64,000 nt of DNA from Caenorhabditis remanei (lineage: Eukaryota > Nematoda > Chromadorea > Rhabditida > Rhabditidae): NCBI RefSeq assembly GCF_010183535.1, contig NC_071328.1, positions 15,314,001 through 15,378,000 on the forward strand, in the 5' to 3' direction. The notes under the pieces are model-generated. The model was not told the DNA's origin, ran no database searches, and saw only the letters and a list, made by a program, of their open reading frames with translations. Shown here one piece after another: positions 28,627-40,600 of this stretch (position 1 is its first letter; each line of letters begins with the position of its first letter). The position numbers and the translations under genes were made by a program.

Positions 28627-31600
28627 GTACGGGTGTTTTCTATATCTATGTGCTAGAGTCTAGCGCAAGAATCGGCTGTGGCGCCTGCGGCGCTAGAATT
28701 GGCTGGGGTGTCTTTGGCGCAAGAATCGGCTGGGGTGCCTCCGGCGTTAGAATCAGCTGGGGTGCCTCTAGCGCAAGAATCGGCTGGGGTGCCTGCGGCG
28801 CTAAAATCCAGGGTTGGGAAATTCCGGGCCGGGCCGGGCCGGGCCGGCCCGACTGAGAAATTTTTCTCGGCCCGCCTCGGCCCGGCCCGTTCGGCCCGGT
28901 CGGCCCGGCTCCTGTAGAAATTTGAAATTTTTTGAAAAATTTTTGAGTTTTTTTTTGCAAAAAGTCGAATTTTCGACTATGTTTTGGAATATCGATAAAA
29001 AACTGAAGTGTACGAGAATTTCGGAGCATTTCGATCATTTTTTAATGAAAATTTCGAAAAAATATGTGAAAAAATTGAGCACATTTTTTGAATCCGGGCC
29101 GGGCCGGCAAAAAATTTCTGTCAGCCCGGCCCGGCCCGGCCGGGCCAGCCCGGAATTTCCCAACCCTGCTAAAATCGTTAAATAAATTCGCTGGGGCGCC
29201 TTCGGCGCAAAAATGATTTGTGGGGAGGAGAAGATCTTAGTGAAACAGCAATCTTTGATGGCGCATATCTGAAAAGTGGGCGGAGCTAACTAAAAAGTGT
29301 CTATTGCATAGTTGTAGATAAAATCTAGGGGTTCATTTTTTCAATTTTCAATTTTTTTGATAGATCCGCCCACTTTTGAGATATGCGCTTTTATAATCAG
29401 GCACCTGAAAACTCGCCCACTCATCTTTAAACGCGCATATCTCAAAAGTGGAGGAGCTAGAAGACAATGTTCAATTACAAAAATGTAGTTCTGGTTTTGA
29501 TCTACATAGAAATATAAAAACTGCCCAAATTGGGCTCACCGGGGTCAACTTCCAAAATTGAAGAATTTTTCCTTTACTCAAAATTTTTTTTCCCAAAAAA
29601 AATTTCTAACATTTAAGAGCCCCGTCACGGCTACTCCTGTTGTCCGAGCATTTCATATTGTACACATTTTTGTAGATCAAGTAAAGACCTTCATTTTTGT
29701 AGTTGATACTTTTTTGATAGCTCCGCCCACTTTTGAGATATGCGTTTTCTAAGATAGCTATTTCAACAAGATCCTCTCCCCCTCGCCAACAACCATTTTT
29801 GCGCCGAAGGCGCCCCACACGATTCTAGCGCCGCAGGCACGCCTGACAGTTATAGAACAGCGTTCTAGCGCTGGAGGCGCGCCAGACAGTCAAAATAGAA
29901 AAAAAAGTTAAAGTTTTGCCCCTATTCCAGCTATCCGAGGCAATCAAACAATGGTGCATCGAAGTGATGAGTTCATATGAAGAGATTGATGTCTACGATT
30001 TCACGTCTTCCTTCAGAGATGGTCACGCCTTCAATTATCTGATTCATTCTTATGAGTGAGTTTTGGAAAAATTTGAAAAAAATTATGCGACTCTAAAGTT
30101 TAAAATTCTCTAAATTTGTCATTTTTAACGCCAAGATGTGATTTTTACATCAAAATGACCGGAAACATTTATTTCTGAGGTTAAAAACTATTTGAAACTT
30201 AATTTTCCATGTTGAAAATCATATTTCTAGCAAAACTTTAGCCAAGAAGACCGCTGGTCAAAATGCACCACTTTGAGAATGGGTACCAGGGTTCGATCCC
30301 GCTTGGGGTCAATTTTGTGAATTTTTGAATTTTTCTGTTTTTAATTCGTTTTATCTTGTGAATCAAGAATAGGGATCTATTTTTGTAGTTGAAAATTTTT
30401 TGCTAGCTCCGCCCACTTTTGAGATATGCGCCTTTAAAGATTGCCGCACCTTGACTAATAAATGTCTGCCTTTAAAAGCGTGTATCTCAAAAGTGGGAGG
30501 ACCTAGAAAAAAGTGGTCAACTAAAAAAATGTGTAAAATTTTAAGTAGGTCATTTTTGTAGTTGACAACTTTTTAATAGCTCCTCCCATTTTTTAGATAT
30601 GCGCCTTTAAATATACCGAATTTTCCATAACGTCTTTAATCTCTGGTTACTGTACTTTTGGTATATTTGGGTCGATTTGAAAGCTAAAAACAATTTTTTT
30701 TCATTTTTAAGATCCAAATTATAAATTTTCCAGCAAAAAACTGATAAACCTCTCAAAAACCGCCGAAATGAGTGCAATCGACCGTATCGAGAACGCGTTT
30801 GGAGTGGCAGAGAAGACGTGGAACGTGCCAAGACTATTGAGTCCGAAAGGTGGGATTTCTCTATCATCTCTGTGTTTCCTCACTTTATTTAGTTATGATC
30901 TACCACAAGATATCGTGGTAGATCATAACTAGAGAGTGAGAGACGTAGACACATTGCGTAATAAATGAATGACCTGTACAACACATATCCCCCCCCCCCC
31001 CACCACTCTTTCTACTTCCCCCCCCCCTCTCTATCTCATCACACTCTGACTGTCTGTGTCTCTCTGATTCGTATGATCTCTAACATGTCTCACTGTCTGC
31101 GTCTATCATTTTTGGTCTCTCTCAGGTATGTAGTTAGTTAGTCTCTTGGTTAGGAAGAACAAATCAGTTTCTTCAGTACTATATCTTTCTCTTTTTCCTT
31201 TTTTGTGTTCCTCTTTTTACTTATTTCTTTAAAAAATATTTATTTTATACATAATTATAAAATCTGTAATTAGGAGTACTTAATTGAGCAATTAATGAGG
31301 TTTGAGATCAGTCACAAAAAATGGTGAAGTTTGAGATACCGTCACAGCTTTCTTCGCTGTACCACTACTTCTATTTCAGTTTTATTGTGTAGATCAAACC
31401 TAGCTCTCTATTTTTGTAGTTGAACAATTTTTAGTAGCTCCGCCCACTTTTGAGATATGCGCCTTTAAAGATTGCAGCTTAAGTTTGGCGGTTGCTTTTA
31501 AAGGCACACGCATATCTCAAAAGTGGGCGGAGCTAGAAAAAAGTTGTCAGCTGGAAAAATGAAGAACTAGATTTGATCTACACAAGGAATGTAAAATTTT

Positions 31601-34600
31601 TAATATGTGGGCTAAATATAATATTGTAGCAGCGTTTTGAAAAAGCCAATTTTTCGAAAAAAAAATTCGAAAAAACGTTTTTATTTTAGGTTTTTGATTT
31701 GAAAATTTTAACTTTTTTGTTGTTTTTTTTTTGTTTTAAAAGCGCATACTTTAATTTTACCTTATCGAAATTTGAAAAAAAAAATTTTGAGCCAAAAAAA
31801 CTACTGTAACCCTTGCTAAGAAAATCTTGAAAAAAAAACACTAAGAGACAGTCAAAATTTTGGTATAATTCAGGCTAATTAAGTAATCAATTACTTACTC
31901 GAAGAATTCCGCTGAAGATCCAAAAATCCAAAAAAAAAGTTCCTTGAAAAAATTTCAAATAATTTTTTTTCCAAATTTTTTACCTCAATTTTCAAATCGA
32001 AAATTTTCAATTTTCCCGCATTTTCAGTAAAAAACAAATAAGATTTTTGAAATCAGTATGTCTGAAAGTACCTTTAAACTAGTTTTACGCAAAATCCATC
32101 GAGTGACTCAAATCCATCCGTGTACTCCTCGAGGACAAGACAAAATGTTAGGAATTTTTTTCCTCAATTTTCAAATCGAAATTTCTTTATTTTTTCCGTA
32201 TTTTTTGGATAAAAACATGATGATTTTTGAATTCAGCATGTCTGAAAGTACCTCTACACTAGTTTTAAGAAGAATCTAAAGAGTGATCCGTGTACTCCTC
32301 GAGGACAAGACGAAAATTTTCGAATTTTCGGATTTTTTGGGTTTTTTTTTTCGATTTTTTCAAATTTTTTGGGCAATAAGTAGTTGTGGCTGTTAACTGG
32401 TGAGTTCACCCCCTTCTCTTTAAAGTGATCCGTGTACTCCTCGAGGACAAGAATAAAAATTTTCGAATTTTTGGATTTTTTGGATTTTCAGTCAATTTTC
32501 ACCGCATTTTTTGGTTTTTTTTTGCAAATTTTTTTGGGATGTGATTAGTAAATAGTTGGGGCTGCCTAACCGATGTGTTCACCCCTTTCTCCTATGTCCC
32601 CCCCCCCCCCTCCTCTAATCTCTACTGTCAATAAACGAGACACCACCTCCATAAAGTGTGCGAAATACCTTTTCTTTCTCTTTTCTTGGTTTTTCTATGT
32701 CTCTCTATCTCTATCTTTCTCTATCTTTTTCAATATCATTATCTTTTTCTTCTCCAAAGATTTATCAGGAGAGAAAATGAAGAAAATGAAAAAAGAGGGG
32801 TCATGAATACGAGAGAGAACCGGATATGGATAAATTGATTTCCGCTTTTTATTATCTTTTTCTCATTTTGCAACACCTTTGCAACATTTCTTCTTTTACG
32901 GAAGTTAATGACGCAATTATGACGTTGTTAATTATTAATTACTTTGTAGATCCCTAAGAAACCCCATGGAGAAACTTTGAGATCCCGTCACTCTGTATCA
33001 GATAAGATTCTGAATAAGATATTACAAATTCTATACGGGTGTGTAGATCAAACCGCGCTTTATATTTTTGCAATTGACAGTTTTTGGATAGCTCCGCCCA
33101 CTCTTGAGATATGCGCCTTTAAAGTTGAAAGTTGCCTAAATTAGTCATTTCTAACGCCAAAATGTGAGTTTTACATCAAAATAAATGGAAAATTCCATTT
33201 TTGACGTTAAAAATTACTCAAAACCTGATTTTCCATGTCAAAAACCACATTTTTAGCAAATACCAAATTTGTCTACGAAGGTCTCGCTCAAGATGCACTA
33301 CTATGAGAATGAGTACCAGGGTTCGATCCCGCTTGGGGTCAAACTTTTTGAATTTTTGATTTTTTCTGTTTTTAGTTTATTTCATCTTGTAGATCAAATC
33401 CAGTGCTCCATTTTTGTAGTTGACGGTTTTTCTCTTGCTCCGCCCACTTTCGAGATATGCGTCTTAAAGTCAAACATCTGGAATAAAATGAGCTGATTTT
33501 TAGGTTTTAGTCGGAAAACATATTTTTAGACAATTTTTAATGTAAAAAATTGAGTTTAAAACATGCATTATGGTTGAAATTACTCTTTTCAATTATTTGA
33601 GCTCGAAAAATCCTCCGAAAAATCCAATTTTCTGAATTTTTCTGCTCAAAATTCAACATTTTCATCATTCATCGTTTTCTAAGCCCGTCAATTGCACGCC
33701 AATAAGAAATCATATTAAAAATGTGGTCTTCGACAAGGAAACTTAGGTTTTGAGTAGTTTTTAACGTCAGAAATAGAATTTGCCGGTTATTCTGATGGAA
33801 ACATCACACTTTGGCTTGAAAAATGACTAATTTAAGCAACTTCCATCTTCAAAGGTGCATATCTCAAAAGTGGGTGGAGGTAAAAAAAGTTGTCAACTAC
33901 AAAAATGTGTAAAATTTTACGTAGATCATTTTTGTACTTGACAGTTTTTTATTAGCTCCGTCCACTTTTGAGATATACATTTTTTTGTAAAAGAATAAAA
34001 ACTGTCATTTTAACGCCAAAATGTGATTTCTTACATTTTTACATCAAAATAACCGGAAAATTCGGTTTCTGACGTTAAAAACTATTCAAAACCAAAATTT
34101 TGGCTATTTTCAAGAAAATTGGCCAATTGGCTCAGTGGGATTTTCGACTGAACATGTCCCGCGTGACTACCGGGGTTCGAGATCATCCGGTGGCAAACCT
34201 TTTTTGTTTTTTTGAAAATGAGTTTTTAAGCTTCTAATAGCCAAAAAATGTTTAAAAAATGAGTTTTCTAACTTTTTGATTTGCGCCGGAGGCGCGCCAG
34301 TAACTTATATCCTACTGTAGGCGCTAGTTACAGAACCCCTAGATCTACAACCCAAATCTTCCCAAAAAATGCTACCTAGATATTATAAATTTTGTGTAAA
34401 AACATAAAAATCTTATTTTTTGTAATAATACTTTTTAATATAATATAATATAATCAAAAGCGTCCCCCTCTCACACTTTACACTTTTTCCGAAAGGAAAA
34501 CGGTTTTTGCCTTCTCCTCCTCCTCCTTCCTCCCCAAGACAGGTGTCATCTCGCGAAATTTATTGGATTTCCGTACGCGCGCGTATCGGATTTTTATGAC

Positions 34601-37600
34601 ATGAGGAGGGGGTAATTGTATAAATGTAATTATGCATTTATGACCCCCCTCCTCCTCCACCATCATTCGTCATTTTATCTATCTCTCTCACCATTTCTAT
34701 TCCTATTTTCTTGTTGAATCTGAGATACCAAGGACGTTTCAAAACCGCGGACATTTAGCAACCAGAGATACCAAACGTGAAAAAAATCAGCACATTTTTT
34801 GTTTAATTTTACGTTGATCGCGCCTCAGCGATTTTTTTTTGTTATTGGTTTCGAAACGTCTCGGTTTTGAAACGCCTGATTTTGAAGTGTCAAGGTTGTC
34901 AAATGTCTCGGTTGCCAGATGGCTGGTTGCCAAATGTCCTGATTTGAAAATGTCGTGTTATCGAAACTCCGGGACCTTTCGAAAGCAAGAAATTTCAAAA
35001 CCGGGACGTTTCGGCACCAAATGTTTTTAAAAAACTGACATTTTCTGTTCAAGCGCCTCATTTTTCAGTTTTTTGTCCATCTTCGGTTTCGAAACGTCCC
35101 ATTCCGTCCATTTTTTTGCCTTTTTTAAAACATTTCCAATCAATTTTTCCCTCTCAATACCCCCAGAAATAATAAAAAACCCAAAAATCGGAAACGGATT
35201 TTCAGATCTCCACAGTGAACACCTCGACTCGCACTCGGTGCTATGCTATTTGATGAATTTGTACTTGGCAATGATATCGACGAGCAAAATTGAGGTGAGT
35301 GCCCGTAAATTTATATAGGGAGCTTCGTAAATCGACACAAGCTTACTAGAATTCCGTAAATCGACACTAGAGCCCGTAAATCTACACTGGGATCCCGTAT
35401 ATCGACATCTACGGCTCCGTAAATCTACACAAGAGCTCCCCCGTAAAAGCGCCGCAAACACCCCAGCCGATTTTAGCGCCGCAGGCACCCCAGCCATTTC
35501 TAGCGCCAAAGGCACCCCAGCCGATTCTAGCGCCGCAGGCACCCCAGACGATTCTAGCGCCGAAGGCACCCCAGCCGATTCCACTCGACACTACCAATTT
35601 TTCTTATTCAGAACGAACTCGAAGCTCAACAAATCCAACAACAAAAAGCGGCGGCCGCCCTTCTTGCCGCTCACAAAATGCATTCTCAACCGTCAACGTC
35701 TTCATCGTCAGCTCTCCAGATTCCACCACAAACCCCGCCCATTTCTACAGCACAACAAGCAATGTTGGATCGAGGAAAGAGTTTCGAGCAGCAGTCGGTG
35801 GAGGTAAGTCTGACATTTTGATTTTAGGGTTGTTTTGTAGATTAAAACGCGCTTCATATTTTTGTAGTTGAGAGTTTTCAGATAGCTCCGCCCACTTTTG
35901 AGATATGCGCCTTTAAAGAGGCAGAGGAAAGCTAGAAAACTCAATTTCTCACATTTTTCGACTTTTAGATGCTGAAAAACTCATTTTCAAAAAAACAAAA
36001 ACAATTTGCCACCGGGTGGGCTCGAACCCTGGTACTTCAGGGTGGACATGTTCAGTCGAAAATCCCACTGAGCTATTTGGCCACTTTTTTGAAAATAGCT
36101 AGAAAATGGGTTTTAAGTGGTTTTTAGTGATTTTGATTAGTTTTTAAAGTTATTATCATTAATTTTGACCAGTTTACGCTTGTTTTTATACGTTTTTTTA
36201 GAGCCTACACCTTTCAGAAAAGTTACTTGTCTTTAAAGGCGCATATCTCAAAAGTGGGCGGAGCTAGCAAAAAATTTTCAACTTTAAAAATGTAGCCTAT
36301 GATTTGATCTACACAGCTATTTAGGTTTCATAAAAATTAAAACAATTTTTTCAGAGCGAAGTCCGTTCGCGCAAGTCATCCTCCTCCTCTCAAAAGTCTG
36401 GAAAATCGAAAAAAATGCGTCGCGAGGAGCAACTCGCCGAGTTCAAATCATGCATCGAGCAGGTGCTCACATGGCTCCTGGAAGCCGAAGACGAACTAGT
36501 CACCCTCACTCAAATGCCACGTGTCCAATTAGCCTCAGTCCGCTCGCAGTTTTCAGATTTCGAATCTTTTATGTCGAGTCTGACGGATAGTCAGGATACT
36601 GTAGGCCGGGTGTTGCTCAGAGGACAAATGTTGAGTAACAAATCGGAAAATGAGGAGGAAAAAGAGGCGATCGCCGCAAAACTTCATCTGGTGAATACGC
36701 GATGGGAGGCGTTGAGAGAGCAGGCGATGCAGGAGCAAGCAGTGCTTCAACAACAGATTCATTTGCTCCAGCAGGGGTAGGTGTCACTTTTGAGAAATTT
36801 CCAAAAACAGAAGAAACAGTTATTTTTACTTCAAAATAACTGGAAAATTCCATTTCTGACTATTCAAACTATTCAAAACCCAATTTTCCATGTTGTAAAC
36901 CACTATTTTAGCAAGAATTAAGCATGTTGGAGCCCGACATGCTTAATAATTCGTAACAGTGCCAGTTCTTGGTAGTGTTATTTGATTTTTATATAATTTT
37001 GTAGATCATGACCAGGGCTACATTTTTGTAGTTGACAACTTTTTTCTAGCTCCACCCACTTCTGAGATAAGCGCCTTTAAAGTTAGAAATTCGCAAAATT
37101 GATGAAGACTATCCTTTCATACGCCGAAATGTGATCTTACGCAAAATGTTTGTATTTGAAAATACAGTAACCCAAGACTTATTGCGCACCAGATTCTGTT
37201 TTACCTAGAACAATGCGTCTCACGACGAATGTAAATGATCTATAAAAATGTTTTTGTAAAATGGTGAACAATCTACAGTATCTACAGTAACCAATCGTGA
37301 AAAACAACAAAGAATTTTACCAACTGTAAAAGCGCGTACCGAAGTAAAATTTCGACGGACTTTTTCACATTCTATATATTTATACATGCGCCTCTAAAGA
37401 TAGGTATATTTTAAGCGAGAGGGGAGAGACGCAGAGAAACAAGACACTCTCCTCTTTTCGCACGCTCTCTTGCCCACTCATTGGCTCTGAGGTGACTGAG
37501 TTTAAAGGCTATCTCAAAAGTGGACGGAGCTATCGAAAAGTTGTCAACTACAAAAACAAAGCTCTAGATTCGATTTACTAGATAAGATATGAAATTGAGC

Positions 37601-40600
37601 TATCCCTCTATCCTTTTCAGAGAACTCGACACAATTAGTCAATGGCTAGACGCCACTGAACTCGAAATCGAATCGTTTGGCCCGCTGGCGTCGGATTCCG
37701 CGCAAGCACTTCGACAAATCGAATTGCACACGAAATTCCAGCAAAAGCTCAACGATTTTCAGGAGACTATTGATAAGCTGGAGAGTTTTGTGGCAGTGGT
37801 GAGCGATATTTTTTGTGTAGATCAAAACCAGGGCTACATTTTTTCAGTTGACAGTTTTTTGATAGCTCCGCCCATTTTTGAGATATGCGCTTTTAAACCC
37901 AAGCGATTAAAAAACAAGGGGATAGATGAGTAGGATCTAGAAAATTGACCAAAAATGAGCGGAAATTGGAATTTTTAGAAATAATGAAAATACAACTCAA
38001 AACCGTCTAAAACCAGTAAAAACTCAATTTTTGGCTGCTTTCAAAAAAGTGGCCGGATGGCTCAGGGGGATTTTCGACTGAACATGTCCATCCTGGAGTA
38101 CCAGGGTTCGAGTCCACCCGGTGGCAAATCTTTTTTGTTTTTTTGAAAAATGAGTTTTATTTACGTTTCTAATAGTTAAAACAACGCAAAAATCTGAAAA
38201 ATTGATGAGTCTAGCTTCTCTGCGCTCTCTCACATTCTTAACCTCACGTTCCAAAACTTTAAAGACGCATATCCTAAAAATGGGCGGAGCTTATAAAAAG
38301 TTGTCAACTGTAAAAATGTAGAAAATATTAAGTAGATTAGTTTTGCAATTGACTGTTTTTCATAAGCTCTGCCCACTTTTGAGATATGCGTCTTCAATGC
38401 AAGAATTTTGCGCCGCAGGCACCCCAGCCGATTCTAGCGCCGTAGGCACACCAGCCGGTTCTAGTGCCACAGGCACCCCAGCTGATTCTAGCACCAAAAG
38501 CATCCCACACGATCTTAGCGCCGCAAGCGCCCCAGACGATTATAGCGCCGCAGGCACCCCAGACGATTCTAGCGCCGTAATCACCCCAGCCGACTTTAGC
38601 GCCGCAAGCATACCTTCTCTTTGCTACAGTACCCCTTTTTCCAGGTTGACGAAGAAAACGACGCGTCAGTGGCCACCCTAGAAGACGCTCTCAGCGGTGT
38701 CTCAGTCCGTTGGGGTCACGTATGCGAATGGGCTGAAAAACGAGCAGCTAAGCTAGACGGACTCGCGGATTTAATCGACAGGACCAATGAGGTCTTCGAG
38801 AATCTATCGGATTGGTTGACGGCAAGAGAGAACGAGTTAATGACTGGACTCAAGTCAGCGCATCATCTGGAGAACGAGCAGGAAGTCGCTCAGCAAGTTC
38901 GACGACTTCAGAAGACCGAGGAGCAGTTGGAGCAAGAGCATTCGAGTTTTGTGAGGCTCTCTCAGCTGTCATGTGAGCTTGTGGGGAGGTTGGATGAGAG
39001 CAATGGAGCTGCCGCGAATACAGTAAGATTGAGCTTGGATTCTATCACCCAGAGGTGGGATAACCTGGTCGCTAGGATAGAGGAGCATGGAAAAACTCTT
39101 GTGAAATCGGGAAAGGCGGATGTAAAGCAGGTTATGGCCCAAGATACCGGGGAGCCCGTGGTCACGTCATCTGAAGGTTTGTCAACGGACACCGAAGGAG
39201 AAGAGCAGAAAAATCAGCTGGTCGACAAGTTCCTGTTGCATATCTCCAAGCTATCCCATGAGCTGGAACCCCTCCAGGAATGGTCGGAGAGGTTCGAGGT
39301 GTCTAGAAAACGAGATGACGTCAGGAAGATGATGAATACCTGCCAGGAAAAGCTGATTCAGATTAAGGAGCAAGAAGCGAGGGTTAACAGGTTACAGCTG
39401 GAATTGGAGCACCTTCATGTCGCGAAGCTCAATGCGAAACAACTAAAAAGAGCCAACGATGCGTTCGAGCAATTCGCGAAGGGTTGGGCACGGATTGTGA
39501 CAAAGATTAGTGAGGCGATGAATGTTTTGACGGGACAGGAGGCGAATGGAGGTCCGAATGGAGAAGAAGCGGCTGTGGCGGCCAAGATTGAGCAGTGGAT
39601 TGAAGCGGTGGATAAGTGAGTTTTTTGCTCAAAAGTTTACTAAAAATTGGCTAAAACTGGTAATCTTGAGACTCCGTCACAGGTTTATTTCCAAACCGCT
39701 TAACTTGATATTACAATTATCGTGTAGATCAAGACCAGAGCTACATTTTTGTAGTTGACAATTTTTCTCTAGCTCCGCCCACTTTTGAGATATGCGCCTT
39801 TAAAATTGGAAAATTACGCAAATTGAAGAAAAATGCCAAAATTGGTGGTTTTGAGATCCCGTCAGTATTTTAGCTAGGTCATTTTGAGCTCGTTGATTAG
39901 GAACGTATAAAAGTCATTTTCAAAAAAATCAAAAAAGTTTTGCCATCGGGTGGACTCGAACCCTGGTGCTCATGCGCGGGACATATTCAGTCAAAAATCC
40001 CACTGAGCCATTTGGCCCCTTTTTTGAAAATTGCTAAAAATAGGGTTTTTAGAGGTGTTGAACGGTTTTCAGTTGTAATTTCAGTTAAATTCTTGAAATT
40101 TTTACTAATTTCGTCAGATTTTGGTTTAAAATCCAAAAAAATCTGATGAAAATTGACTGATTCGAAATTAATTAATTACCTCATTAATTAGTCCAGATAA
40201 TGCCAGTGCTCAAACTCAAACTCTCAAATTTGACCAGCGCAAGTTTGTTCTAGATTACCTTGAGGCATTTTAAAAGGGATTACTGTAACTTTTATGATTT
40301 GAATCTTGAAATCTTGATTTTTTTAAAAAATTTCAAATTATCAAAACAAATTTATGCGTCTTAAAAACAAAAAAACCTATAAAAATTCGATATTTTTGAA
40401 TAACAATACTGTTTCAAAGTTCTTGAAAAAGTTGGCTTTTTTGAAGACGCTGCTACAGAATCATATTTAGCACAAATATTAAAAAGTTTATATTTTTTTG
40501 TAGATCAAAACTAGGGCTTCATTTTTGTAGTTGACAACTTTCTGTTAGCTCCGCCCACTTTTGAGATAAACGTCTTCAAAGTTTGATAACCTAAAAATGG

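Noticed and set aside
32058..32279. 73-codon open frame with a repeated MSEST(F/S)(K/T)LVLR phrase in dys-1 intron 4
   Set aside because: Created by the local sequence duplication; no splice signals or known similarity.
38049..38128. A functional tRNA gene
   Set aside because: A and B boxes are good, but the 5' and 3' ends do not form a proper acceptor stem and many near-identical copies exist; treated as a tRNA-derived repeat.
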